Shown: piece by piece, positions 1-8,219 of the stretch
Layout of the letters: every line of letters begins with the position of its first letter
Numbering within the stretch: position 1 is the stretch's first letter
DNA from: Rhodospirillaceae bacterium
GTDB taxonomy: Bacteria > Pseudomonadota > Alphaproteobacteria > UBA8366 > GCA-2717185
Direction: 5' to 3'
NCBI GenBank assembly: GCA_018660965.1
Contig: JABJJH010000094.1
Coordinates: forward strand, 1-19,183
DNA length: 19,183 bases
Notes under the pieces: generated by a model
Seen by the model: the letters and a program-made list of their open reading frames with translations, nothing else
The model's database searches: none
What the model was told of the DNA's origin: nothing
Program-made: the position numbers and the translations under genes

Positions 1-568
1 CCGCCGAGGAATGCGCGAGCGCCGAGAACCCGAGCCCGCCGTGTTCTTCGGGAATAATCATGCCGAAGAACCCGTTTTTCTTCAGAAAGTCCCAGGCTTC
101 TTCCGGCAAATCGCGGTCCTGGGTAATTTGCCAATCGTCGATCATGCGGCAGAATTCTTCGACGGGACCGTCGATAAACGCCTGTTCCTTTTCGCTGAGC
201 GGCTGAGCTCTAAAATCAAGCAGCTTGTTCCAGTCGGGATCGCCGGAAAACAGATCGCCATCCCACCCGACGGTGCCCGCCTCCAGCGCGACGCGTTCCG
301 TTTCCCCCATGGTCGGTAGAATGCCGCGCACCAGGCTCATGGCGGGCCGGGAAACGATACGCCGCCGAAGGGCGGGAACGCCGAATAGCAGCGCCGCCGC
401 AATACCAATCCCCGCCGTGATTTGCAGGCCCGTCGTCACCGCGACTTGAGAATTGGCGCACGCAGCGACGGCCAGGACAAACGCCCCGACCCAGGCGTAA
501 TAACCGCGCCCGACATATAGACCGGCCAGGAGCCAAATGATTGCGGCGAGTATGAGAATGGTAGTCAT
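1..568 (-). CDS. fadE: FadE-type acyl-CoA dehydrogenase, N-terminal part (cut by left edge)
   Basis: The first 189 residues of an acyl-CoA dehydrogenase that makes the trans-2-enoyl-CoA in beta-oxidation. Its 3' end lies outside the window. The start at 568 has an AGGAG site at 574-578 that overlaps the stop codon of the upstream hydratase/dehydrogenase gene, with 5 bases of spacing, so the two genes are translationally coupled. The N-terminus has two hydrophobic segments (about residues 3-18 and 25-65) followed by basic RRR, as in the membrane-anchored E. coli FadE. After this come E. coli FadE-like stretches: an ETERVALEAGT block, WDGDLFSGDPDWNKL, EEQ/KEQAFIDGPVEEFCRM, and FFGMIIPEEHGGLGFSA, which opens the acyl-CoA dehydrogenase N-terminal domain. 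Full-length relatives are about 800 residues. The FadE identity rests on remembered family similarity along the whole visible part; the catalytic Glu region is not visible. Confidence 0.93.
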   Translation of the reverse strand, partial: MTTILILAAIIWLLAGLYVGRGYYAWVGAFVLAVAACANSQVAVTTGLQITAGIGIAAALLFGVPALRRRIVSRPAMSLVRGILPTMGETERVALEAGTVGWDGDLFSGDPDWNKLLDFRAQPLSEKEQAFIDGPVEEFCRMIDDWQITQDRDLPEEAWDFLKKNGFFGMIIPEEHGGLGFSALAHSSA

Positions 569-573
569 GGCGA

Positions 574-578
574 CTCCT
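574..578 (-). promoter_or_regulatory. Shine-Dalgarno site of fadE inside the preceding stop codon
   Basis: AGGAG on the minus strand lies 5 bases before the fadE ATG and shares bases with the TAG stop (577-579) of the upstream gene. This fixes the fadE start and implies that ribosomes finishing the upstream gene help start fadE. Confidence 0.75.
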
Positions 579-2904
579 AATTCCGTAAGGGCTTACCGGT
601 TTTCAACATATGCTTCACCCGGGCGAGGGTCAGCGGCGTGCGAATTAACTTCACGAACGCCTTGCGTTCCAGCGCCAGAAGATCGTCTTCGCTAACGGTT
701 TCCGTCATATCGGTATCGCCGCCGGACAGAACATCGGCCAGCGCGTGGGCGACCGTAACATCGTGCGGCGTCGCCTTGCCCTGCTTGCGAAATCCGGCCA
801 CCGCCAATTCCATGGCGACACGCGCCGTTGGTCCGGGCAGTTGAATGTCGCGCGGTTCCGGCGGCGCGTAACCGTCCGCCAATTCCAACGCGCGCGCCTT
901 GGCGTCGGCCAACAGCCGATCCCGGTTCATGCTGATCCCGTCGCCGTCGCGCAGGAACAGATGGTCGCGCGCTTCCGCCGCCGACGTGGCGACAACGGCC
1001 ATGGCGATGGTTTCAAACACCTTGATGACGGCGGGCATGGGCCCTTGCTTGCGGCGCGGGTTGGCGGTCCAGCGCATCAGCATTTCCTTGCAGCCGCCCC
1101 AACCGGGCACGAGCCCGACGCCGCCTTCCACCAAACCGGTGTAAGTCTCTGCGTTGGCTTGCACCGCATCGCTGTGCAGCAACACCTCGCAGCCCCCGCC
1201 CAACGCCAGACCGGACGGCGCACTGACCACGGGGAACGGCGCGAATTTGAGCCGCTTGTACGCCTTCTGCCCCATGGCGACCAAGGGGCCAACAAGGAAC
1301 CAGGCATGCAAAAACGCCGGGATCAACAACAAGCCGACATTGGCGCCGACCGAAAATTGGCTGCCTTCGTTGTAAATGACCAACGCCTTGTAATCGCGTT
1401 GCACGATGTCGATGGATTTGTTGATCATGGACAAGGTGAAGGGGTTGAGCGAATTCATTTTGGAATGGAATTCCAGGCATGCGACGCCATCGCCAATATC
1501 CCACAGACTGGCCGAACGATTGGAGGCCACCGGTTTGGCGCGGCGCTTGACGTCCGCCAACATCAACACCCCCTTCGCGCGGGTCACCGGGATATATCCC
1601 TGCGTTTCGCTGAACTGGTGCAGCACGCCGTCCTGAACCCGGTAAAACGTACCCTCGCCAACCCGGTCCAGAAACGCCGGGACCGGTTGGCCTTCGGCGC
1701 GCAGTTTGGCGGCGAACCATGCCGGACCCAGCTTGTCGATCAATTCGAACGGTCCGAATTTCCAGTTGTAGCCAAGGCGCATGGCTTCATCCACAGCCGC
1801 CGGTTCGTCGGCGATTTCGGGAATTAACCAGGCCGCGTAGGCAAGCGTTTTCGACATCACCGCCCACGCATAGCGGCCCGCCGGGTCCGAATGCTCCATC
1901 AACGCCCGCGGCCCGCCCTTGCGCGCCGCCTTCACCGAATCCGGTTTTGGCCGCCGCGCGTCGTAATAGTCGCCGGTCTGCAAATCGAGCGCCTGTTTCG
2001 TCTTGTTTCCATCTGACGGGTTCAGCCGGTAGAATCCACCCTTGCCCTTGCGGCCCGTATAGCCGTCCGCGATCAAGCGTTTGATCAATTCCGGTTCCCG
2101 GTGAACGTCATGAAAGGCGTCCCCGGCGGGCAGCGCGCCCTCCATGCTGGCGAGCACATGGGGCATCAAATCCAGGCCGACCAAATCAAGCAGGCCAAAG
2201 ACGCCGGTGTTTGGAATGCCCACGGGGCGCCCGATGGCGGCGTCGGCGGTTTCCACATCGACCTTGCCGTCGATGGCTTCAACGACGGCGCATTGCAGCC
2301 AGAAGGTGCCGATCCGGTTGGCGATGAAGCCGGGCGTGTCCTTGCAATCGACGACGCTCTTACCCAACGACTTGTCGGCGAAGTCCCGGATCGCGCTCGT
2401 CACATCGCCGAGGGTGTCCGGACCGGTGACGAGTTCGAGCAACCGCATGTAGCGCGGTGGGTTAAAAAAATGGGTGACGAGAAAATGCCGCCGCATCGTG
2501 TCGTCCATGCCTTCGGTCAGCACATCAAGCGGGATCGTCGATGTGTTGGAGGACAACACCGCCTGTTCTTTTCGCACTGCGGCGATCCGCCCGTACAGGT
2601 CACGCTTGATGGCGGGATTTTCGATCACCGCCTCGATAATCCAGTCGCAATCCTTGAGCCGATCGAGATGGTCTTCGGTATTGCCCGGCGTTATCAGGGA
2701 CGCATTGCGCTTGTGCATCAACGGCGCCGGGTTCGCCTTCAACAAATTCGCAATTGCGCCCTTGGCGATGACCTCGCGGTCATCGGCGCCGTCGGGTACG
2801 ATGTCGAGAAGATGAACGGGCGTCCCGGCGTTGGCGATCTGGGCGGCGATTCCGGCCCCCATGACGCCGGCCCCGATGACTGCCGCTTGTCGGATTTCGA
2901 CCAT
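577..2904 (-). CDS. 3-hydroxyacyl-CoA dehydrogenase / enoyl-CoA hydratase fusion (FadN-like)
   Basis: A bifunctional beta-oxidation enzyme of 775 residues that hydrates trans-2-enoyl-CoA and oxidises the L-3-hydroxyacyl-CoA with NAD. Domain order is dehydrogenase first, crotonase last, the reverse of E. coli FadB/FadJ and like Bacillus FadN. The NAD site GAGVMGAG is at residues 11-18. SSNTSTIPLD (118-127), HFFNPP with the likely catalytic His145, Glu157 and DTPGFIANR (189-197) follow. The crotonase domain covers about 465-640, with LGGGCE giving Glu573 and VEGGVGLVPGWGG giving Glu593, so both hydratase glutamates are kept. A hydrophobic stretch at about 523-545 interrupts the crotonase domain. 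I chose the ATG at 2904 because it overlaps the thiolase stop by one base (TAATG); an earlier in-frame ATG at 2952 would lie inside the thiolase gene and precede the NAD fold with an arginine-rich tail. It probably works with the thiolase as a trifunctional complex; that is inference. Confidence 0.93.
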   Translation of the reverse strand: MVEIRQAAVIGAGVMGAGIAAQIANAGTPVHLLDIVPDGADDREVIAKGAIANLLKANPAPLMHKRNASLITPGNTEDHLDRLKDCDWIIEAVIENPAIKRDLYGRIAAVRKEQAVLSSNTSTIPLDVLTEGMDDTMRRHFLVTHFFNPPRYMRLLELVTGPDTLGDVTSAIRDFADKSLGKSVVDCKDTPGFIANRIGTFWLQCAVVEAIDGKVDVETADAAIGRPVGIPNTGVFGLLDLVGLDLMPHVLASMEGALPAGDAFHDVHREPELIKRLIADGYTGRKGKGGFYRLNPSDGNKTKQALDLQTGDYYDARRPKPDSVKAARKGGPRALMEHSDPAGRYAWAVMSKTLAYAAWLIPEIADEPAAVDEAMRLGYNWKFGPFELIDKLGPAWFAAKLRAEGQPVPAFLDRVGEGTFYRVQDGVLHQFSETQGYIPVTRAKGVLMLADVKRRAKPVASNRSASLWDIGDGVACLEFHSKMNSLNPFTLSMINKSIDIVQRDYKALVIYNEGSQFSVGANVGLLLIPAFLHAWFLVGPLVAMGQKAYKRLKFAPFPVVSAPSGLALGGGCEVLLHSDAVQANAETYTGLVEGGVGLVPGWGGCKEMLMRWTANPRRKQGPMPAVIKVFETIAMAVVATSAAEARDHLFLRDGDGISMNRDRLLADAKARALELADGYAPPEPRDIQLPGPTARVAMELAVAGFRKQGKATPHDVTVAHALADVLSGGDTDMTETVSEDDLLALERKAFVKLIRTPLTLARVKHMLKTGKPLRN

Positions 2905-4040
2905 TACACGGCCTCCAGCACGGTCGCAATTCCCTGACCGCCGCCAATGCATTGAGTCGCCAGGGCGTAGCGCCCGCCTTCGCGCTTCAACACCTGCGCC
3001 GCCTTGCCGGTGATGCGCGCGCCGGTCGCGCCCAGCGGATGGCCCAGGGCGATAGCGCCGCCGTCAAAATTGATCTTCGCGACATCAAGCTTCAAGTCGC
3101 GGATACTGGCCAGAGACTGTGCGGCGAACGCTTCGTTCAGTTCGATCACGTCCAGATCGTCAACGCCGACACCGGCCCGCGCGAGCGCCTTTTTCGATGA
3201 CCCGACCGGCCCGATCCCCATGATTTCCGGTTCACAGCCCGCCGTCGCAATCCCCTTGATGCGGGCCAGCGGTTCCAAATTCGCCTTTTCGGCGTAGGCT
3301 TCGGAACAGACCAGCACGGCGGACGCGCCATCGGTCAACGGCGACGATGTTCCCGCCGTCACCATGCCGTTTTCATCGAACGCGGGCTTCAACCCGGATA
3401 ACGTTTCAACCGTGGTGCCGGGACGGATGCAACCGTCCGCCGATACGACGCCGCTATCGGTCGTAATGGATATGATTTCATCCGCCAGACGCCCCTCGGC
3501 TTGCGCCCTGGCCGCCTTGTCGTGGCTGGTTGCGGCGAAGGCGTCCTGTTCTTCCCGGTTCAAGCCGTATTTGGCGGCGACATTTTCCGCCGTTTCCCCC
3601 ATGGACATGTAAGCCTGCGGATAGCGGTCATGCAGCGCCGGGTTGGGCATGGGATTGTAGCCCATGATCGGCACCCGGCTCATCGATTCCACCCCGGCGC
3701 AAATGAACGCCTCGCCCGCGTCCATCTGGATGGCGCCCGCCGCCATATGAATGGACTGCATGGACGACCCGCAGAACCGGTTGACTGTGACCCCGGCGAC
3801 GCTCAACGGTAAGTCGGCGAGGAAGCCAATCAGACGCGCGACGTTGAGGCCCTGCTCGGCTTCCGGGAAGGCGCAACCGACAATCAAATCTTCCAGATCT
3901 TCCGGGTTCACGCCGGTTTGATTAATCAGACCCCGCACCACTTGAGCGGCCAAATCATCCGGGCGAACGCGCGCCAGGTCGCCTCTGGCGGCGAAAGTGA
4001 AGGGGGACCGGGCGTATCCGGCAATTACAACTGGTTTCAT
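2904..4040 (-). CDS. thiolase (acetyl-CoA C-acyltransferase)
   Basis: A 378-residue thiolase that cleaves 3-ketoacyl-CoA with CoA to acetyl-CoA and a shortened acyl-CoA, the last beta-oxidation step. All family signatures are present: NRFCGSSMQS with nucleophile Cys90, NEAF at 302-305, GHPLGATG with His334 and CIGGGQG with Cys364. The length is close to the usual 380-400. The ATG at 4040 has GGAG at 4050-4053, 9 bases upstream. The gene sits 52 bases after the three-domain ligase gene and overlaps the next gene by one base, as expected for the small partner of the hydratase/dehydrogenase. A biosynthetic thiolase would share these motifs, but the neighbours favour the degradative role. The sequence alone does not give chain-length preference, so I give no fadA symbol. 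Confidence 0.93.
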   Translation of the reverse strand: MKPVVIAGYARSPFTFAARGDLARVRPDDLAAQVVRGLINQTGVNPEDLEDLIVGCAFPEAEQGLNVARLIGFLADLPLSVAGVTVNRFCGSSMQSIHMAAGAIQMDAGEAFICAGVESMSRVPIMGYNPMPNPALHDRYPQAYMSMGETAENVAAKYGLNREEQDAFAATSHDKAARAQAEGRLADEIISITTDSGVVSADGCIRPGTTVETLSGLKPAFDENGMVTAGTSSPLTDGASAVLVCSEAYAEKANLEPLARIKGIATAGCEPEIMGIGPVGSSKKALARAGVGVDDLDVIELNEAFAAQSLASIRDLKLDVAKINFDGGAIALGHPLGATGARITGKAAQVLKREGGRYALATQCIGGGQGIATVLEAV

Positions 4041-4061
4041 GCGTGCTCACTCCAATCTGGG

Positions 4062-4078
4062 GTGGATGGACCATCCAC
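4062..4078. promoter_or_regulatory. 17-bp perfect palindrome between ligase and thiolase genes
   Basis: GTGGATGG and CCATCCAC face each other around a single central A. The site lies in the 52-base gap between the three-domain ligase stop and the thiolase start, just upstream of the thiolase Shine-Dalgarno site. An odd-centred perfect dyad of this size could be a repressor operator (TetR- or GntR-like regulators bind such sites), or in RNA a 7-bp hairpin with a 3-base loop. No T-run follows, so a classical intrinsic terminator is unlikely. Function is inference. Confidence 0.45.
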
Positions 4079-4086
4079 GGGACGGA

Positions 4087-4104
4087 CGCCGCTTATGCGC
4101 GGCG
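4087..4104. repeat. GC-rich hairpin across the ligase stop codon
   Basis: CGCCGC (4087-4092) and GCGGCG (4099-4104) form a 6-bp stem with a 6-base loop that contains the TAA stop of the three-domain gene. With the palindrome 9 bases further downstream in transcription it makes two consecutive stems in the intercistronic RNA. It may set mRNA stability or relative expression; there is no direct evidence. Confidence 0.35.
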
Positions 4105-7100
4105 GGCTTCTTCTTCCTCGATAAGGGCTTTCTTCGACAACTTGCCGACGAGCGTCTTGGGTAATTCCTTGCGGAATTCGATTTCCCGGGGCAGTTCCAT
4201 CGGCGATAATTTGTCGGACAAAAATTCTTTAAGGGCGGCGGCATCTTCACTGACGCCATCCTTCATCGTCACGAAGGCCTTGGGAATTTCACCTTGCAGT
4301 GAATGGGGAACGCCAATAACGGCGACCTCGGTCACATCGGGGAAGCGATGGATCGCCTCTTCGATGACGCGGGGATACACATTATAGCCGCCGTTCAAGA
4401 TCATATCCTTCTGGCGGTCGACCAGGAAAACAAAGCCGTCCTCGTCCAGATATCCCATATCGCCCGTGTGCAGAACGCCGACATCGAGCGCCTTTGCGGT
4501 TTCTTCCGGCCGGCGCCAGTAACCGGCCATGACCTGGGGGCCATCGATGCAAATTTCACCAATTTCCCCAATGGGCATTAGTTTGTCCGGGGTCTCGGGA
4601 TCGCGAATTTCGATGATGGTGCGCGGAAGTGGAATGCCCACGGACCCCGGCTTGACGATTCCGCCAATCGGATTACAGGCGACGACGGGCGACGCCTCGC
4701 TAAGGCCGTATCCTTCGACCATCTGACACCCCGTCAATTCTTCGAAGGATTCCTTGGCGGCGGCGGGCAACGGCGCGCCACCGGAAATGCACACCTTGAT
4801 CGAAGACAAATCGCGCTCGGCGATGCCGTGATGCGCGCCGATGGCGGCAAAAAGGGCGGGCACGCCGGGGAATAAGGTGGGCTTCAGCGTTTCTATCGCC
4901 TTCAAGGTTTCTTCAAGGTCGAATCGTGGCAGCAAAATCAGTTCCGACCCCGTCGCGATGCCGTAATTCATGGCCGCCGTCATGGCGAAGGCGTGGAACA
5001 GCGGCAGAACCACCAGCACCCGCTCGCGTCCCGTCTCAACCTCTTTGTACAAACGGCGCACCTGTTCGGTATTCGCGGACAAATTGGCGTGGGTCAGCAT
5101 CGCGCCCTTCGGCGCGCCCGTGGTGCCGCCGGTGTATTGCAGGACGGCGACATCATGTTCCGGGTCGATTTCAGGAAGTTCCAGCAAGCCGTCATTGTCG
5201 AGCAGGTTACCGAACGGAACGAACCGTTCGTCGTCGGGCATAGCGCTGATTTCCTTACCCTTCAGGAGCGAGAACATTAGCCCCTTCACGGTTGGCAGCG
5301 CGGAGCGCATGCCACACACTACGACATTGCGCAAATGACCATGCCCAAGCATCGATTTGATTTTAGAGAACAGGCGTTTCACGTCGACGGTCACGACGAT
5401 CTCCATGCCCGAATCCTGGATCATATGGGCGACTTCTTCCTTCGCGTATAGCGGATTGACGTTCACCACTGTCCCACCGGCCTTGAGGATCGCGAAAAAA
5501 CAAATGATCGAAAACGGCGAATTGGGCAGGCACAGGCCAACCCGGACGCCTTTCTCGACGCCGATTTGTCTGAACCCTTCCGCCGCGCGATTGATTAAAT
5601 CCGCGACTTCGCCGTATTCGTAGGCCCGGCCCATGAAATCGATGCACGGGCGGTGGGAAAACCGGGCCGCCGCGTCATCGAAAATGGTGTAAAGCGGTTT
5701 CTTCGGCAGCACGGTATGCCACTGCCCTACACCGGTATACGACGCTTCCCAAGGATACAGCGCCTCGCGAGAATGTTGGGCCGCGGCGCTTTCGCGCAAC
5801 CGACCGAGAAAATTCATCACGGCATCCTGGGCGCCACCGATATCCTCGTTGATGATTCCATGCCGGGTCGACTCCACCCATCGCCTGGCTTTATCCGTCG
5901 AACCGAGTTTCCGGAAAATCAGATCGGCGCTGCGCGGATCGACCACCGTGTCGTTATCGCCCTGAATCACAACGGCGGGGCACGTCACATCGCCCAGAAC
6001 GCCGTTCATGAAGGCGACGCCCTGGCGCAATTCGTACAAGCCCTTGATGGGAATATGCCGATAATTGATGTCGGGGTGTTCGGAGTCGTTCTTGGTGAAG
6101 GTGAGCAAATCATCGCCCGCCGGCGCCAGTCCCATCAGTTTGTTGGCGCCATGCAAAAACGGGACGAACACCAAATTCTTGTTGCGAAATCGCAGCGGCG
6201 TCGACGCCACGGCGACTCCCGCCAGCTTCTCCGGTTGTTCGGCGGCGAGGATCAACGACAAGGCGCCGCCGGTGGAAAATCCCACCAAACAAACTTTGTC
6301 TGCAAATGGCGCGATTATTTCGTAACCCCGACGCACGGACGCAAGCCATTCTTCCCAGCGCCGCGTCTGAAGATCATGCGGCGACGTACCGTGTCCCTTC
6401 AAACGCACGCCGATGACGGGATGACCCGCCGCTGCGATCCGGTCGCCAAATTCCCGAAGCTCCGCCGGGGACGCCAAAAACCCATGCACCAGCACGACAG
6501 CCAGGCCATTACCGCCGTCTTCGGGAATCGACAAATAGGGTGCGCTGTCCGCTGTCGCGGTTTCCTGATCATTGATGTCCCGGTGCCGTTTCTTGGCGAA
6601 CGCCGACCGGTCCCAGTCCAGCGACCGGCATTCATCGTCGAAGCGCAGGCGCGCAACATCTTGCGAGGACATTGTGGGCGTCTGCTCCAACGCCTCATCC
6701 AGCGCGTGGCGCGCGTCCGCAACCGGGCCCAATTCATTGGCGTAGACCTCGATTGTGTTTTCCATTCTGATTTCGTCAAAATCATGCTCTTCGCGCAGCT
6801 TGGGCAAGAACTTGTAGGAATGACCTTCGCGGGCGATCAGGTTCTGCCGTTCGTTCGAGGACAGGAATTGTTCCAGCGGCGGCGCATCGTCGCCGAGCAA
6901 GCCCTCATAGCCTTCCGGATTCACCAGGCCGTCATGCAAATGGACGTTTTCGGCGTCCTGAATGCGTTTAACCGCGAGATACAGGGTTTTATGAAAGGCC
7001 GCCCGGTCCACCTCGGCGCCATGATCGTCCAGCAGCAAATACACCAGGCTCGACGCAAGGTGGCTTAAATTGACGGTCAGCCCGTTGTACATATCGCGCA

Positions 7101-8073
7101 TATACGCATCGCGCATGGGATCGACCCGGTTACGGATCGTGACGTTGATGAGGCGTTGACGCCAATTGTCGGCGACGTCGAACAAATCGTCCAGGGAGTG
7201 GATATGACGCACCGCGAAGGCCAGCAGCTTGCGCTCCATCCACGACCACGTCTTGCCGGTATGGATGCCCTCGCCGATGCGAATATCCATATCGGTTTCC
7301 TTGAGCAACAAATTACCCTCGACCAGCAGTTCCTCCAGCAACTGAGGACTGAGCCCGCCGGAGAACAAGTCCGCGCCCCGCGTCAGAATATTTTCGCTGA
7401 CCCGGAGCGGATAAAAAGTGATGTTGGACGGCATCACCATCGTCGGGCGACGCACGGCGGCAAGCAGGGCGTCGATGCTTTCAAGACCCAGCTTCGCCTT
7501 CCAACGCTCCAACTGGCCAATCCTGCCCGCTTTGTAATTCTCCAGAATACCGGTCTTGAAGGCGTCCAGCGTCAACGCCAGAACCGCGGCGCCGGCATGG
7601 TGTTTGCGGTGTTCCTGCGAGGTGCGCGAATAGATGGCGAACTCGCCTTCGGTATCCATGACGCTGCGGTCCTTCACCATGCCGCCTTCAGGAAACACGA
7701 CGACCTTGCGGCCTTTCAGGATTTCTTCGGCCAAAAACGGCAGCAAGCGTTCATAATTGTTTGGCACCGCGCCCACGGAAAGGAGGTAGCGGCTAAATGC
7801 GTTGTCTTCCGTGAAAAACTCACCGGAAGCGACAGATCGGCAATGCGCGCCGGTTTCTTCGTGGATGATATAGTTCGGAATGAAAGTTTCGAAACGGGCG
7901 AAATGGTTGAACAGGAAGATTTCACCTTCCTCCAACTGCCCCGCTTCACGGTGCATTCGAATATGAAGCGCGAGCCGCGCGCGCAGCGCCGACATTGCGC
8001 GAACCGTCCAGTCGCACGCCTGCGCGCTGATCTCGAAATCGGTCTCGGCGTCGAACACCCTCCGGTCGGCCAT
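4093..8073 (-). CDS. three-domain acyltransferase / alpha-beta hydrolase / long-chain acyl-CoA synthetase
   Basis: A 1326-residue protein with three enzyme domains. Residues about 25-260 are a glycerolipid-type acyltransferase: NHFARFE (His57, Glu62; a variant of HX4D) and VVFPEGGM (124-132). Residues about 260-500 are a helical region without a motif I can name. Residues about 522-760 are an Est30/monoacylglycerol-lipase-like hydrolase: LVHGF, GFSTGG with nucleophile Ser600, GDNDTV with Asp708 as likely acid, and His738. Residues about 785-1326 are an AMP-forming ligase: YTGGTTGAPKG (980-990), GYGLSEAS (1121-1128), HTGD (1202-1205) and a C-terminal PKTLVGK with Lys1311. A natural reading is ester hydrolysis, then fatty acid activation, feeding the downstream genes. 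E. coli Aas joins acyltransferase and ligase but has no hydrolase between them. The ATG at 8073 has AGGA at 8081-8084. No frameshift separates the domains. There is no obvious signal peptide, so it is probably cytoplasmic or membrane-associated. Domain calls are secure; substrates are unknown. Confidence 0.93.
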   Translation of the reverse strand: MADRRVFDAETDFEISAQACDWTVRAMSALRARLALHIRMHREAGQLEEGEIFLFNHFARFETFIPNYIIHEETGAHCRSVASGEFFTEDNAFSRYLLSVGAVPNNYERLLPFLAEEILKGRKVVVFPEGGMVKDRSVMDTEGEFAIYSRTSQEHRKHHAGAAVLALTLDAFKTGILENYKAGRIGQLERWKAKLGLESIDALLAAVRRPTMVMPSNITFYPLRVSENILTRGADLFSGGLSPQLLEELLVEGNLLLKETDMDIRIGEGIHTGKTWSWMERKLLAFAVRHIHSLDDLFDVADNWRQRLINVTIRNRVDPMRDAYMRDMYNGLTVNLSHLASSLVYLLLDDHGAEVDRAAFHKTLYLAVKRIQDAENVHLHDGLVNPEGYEGLLGDDAPPLEQFLSSNERQNLIAREGHSYKFLPKLREEHDFDEIRMENTIEVYANELGPVADARHALDEALEQTPTMSSQDVARLRFDDECRSLDWDRSAFAKKRHRDINDQETATADSAPYLSIPEDGGNGLAVVLVHGFLASPAELREFGDRIAAAGHPVIGVRLKGHGTSPHDLQTRRWEEWLASVRRGYEIIAPFADKVCLVGFSTGGALSLILAAEQPEKLAGVAVASTPLRFRNKNLVFVPFLHGANKLMGLAPAGDDLLTFTKNDSEHPDINYRHIPIKGLYELRQGVAFMNGVLGDVTCPAVVIQGDNDTVVDPRSADLIFRKLGSTDKARRWVESTRHGIINEDIGGAQDAVMNFLGRLRESAAAQHSREALYPWEASYTGVGQWHTVLPKKPLYTIFDDAAARFSHRPCIDFMGRAYEYGEVADLINRAAEGFRQIGVEKGVRVGLCLPNSPFSIICFFAILKAGGTVVNVNPLYAKEEVAHMIQDSGMEIVVTVDVKRLFSKIKSMLGHGHLRNVVVCGMRSALPTVKGLMFSLLKGKEISAMPDDERFVPFGNLLDNDGLLELPEIDPEHDVAVLQYTGGTTGAPKGAMLTHANLSANTEQVRRLYKEVETGRERVLVVLPLFHAFAMTAAMNYGIATGSELILLPRFDLEETLKAIETLKPTLFPGVPALFAAIGAHHGIAERDLSSIKVCISGGAPLPAAAKESFEELTGCQMVEGYGLSEASPVVACNPIGGIVKPGSVGIPLPRTIIEIRDPETPDKLMPIGEIGEICIDGPQVMAGYWRRPEETAKALDVGVLHTGDMGYLDEDGFVFLVDRQKDMILNGGYNVYPRVIEEAIHRFPDVTEVAVIGVPHSLQGEIPKAFVTMKDGVSEDAAALKEFLSDKLSPMELPREIEFRKELPKTLVGKLSKKALIEEEEARRA

Positions 8074-8204
8074 CTAGCGATCCTGTTGCTATAGTGGAGC
8101 GAAATCGAATTATTTTAACTTAATACCGCTAGAATGATGACGCCAAAATGGTTAATGGCCGCTTAACGGCAGGAATCAACGACTATTCGGGTGAACGCTA
8201 TTCG
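8074..8204 (-). promoter_or_regulatory. leader region of the beta-oxidation operon
   Basis: A 131-base gap upstream of the three-domain gene, so the likely place for the operon promoter. It has an AT-rich stretch at 8103-8124 and an AGGA ribosome site at 8081-8084, 7 bases before the ATG. I see no convincing -35/-10 pair. A small dyad GCCG-CTTAA-CGGC lies at about 8159-8170 but no T-run follows it, so a terminator for the upstream deacetylase gene is not clear. Confidence 0.35.
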
Positions 8205-8219
8205 CTACCGTCGTATTCG
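8184..8219. repeat. three TATTCG copies at an exact 15-base period
   Basis: TATTCG (CGAATA on the coding strand) begins at 8184, 8199 and 8214, 15 bases apart each time. Two of the copies carry CTATTCG. The array spans the stop codon of the deacetylase gene (8205-8207). Such phased direct repeats may be a slippage product or a protein-binding array; the short unit means chance cannot be excluded. Confidence 0.4.

Noticed and set aside
745..1827. A 360-codon plus-strand frame opposite the hydratase/dehydrogenase gene
   Set aside because: Antisense shadow; composition rich in His, Gln and Arg with no family motif, while the minus strand carries both NAD and crotonase motifs.
2905..2952. Longer N-terminus for the hydratase/dehydrogenase from an ATG at 2952
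   Set aside because: It would overlap the thiolase gene by 49 bases and add an Arg-rich tail before the NAD fold; the TAATG junction at 2904 is the normal coupled start.
5653..7068. A 471-codon open frame on the plus strand opposite the three-domain gene
   Set aside because: It lies wholly antisense to a gene with complete catalytic motifs, has no recognisable domain and is a usual shadow in GC-rich DNA.
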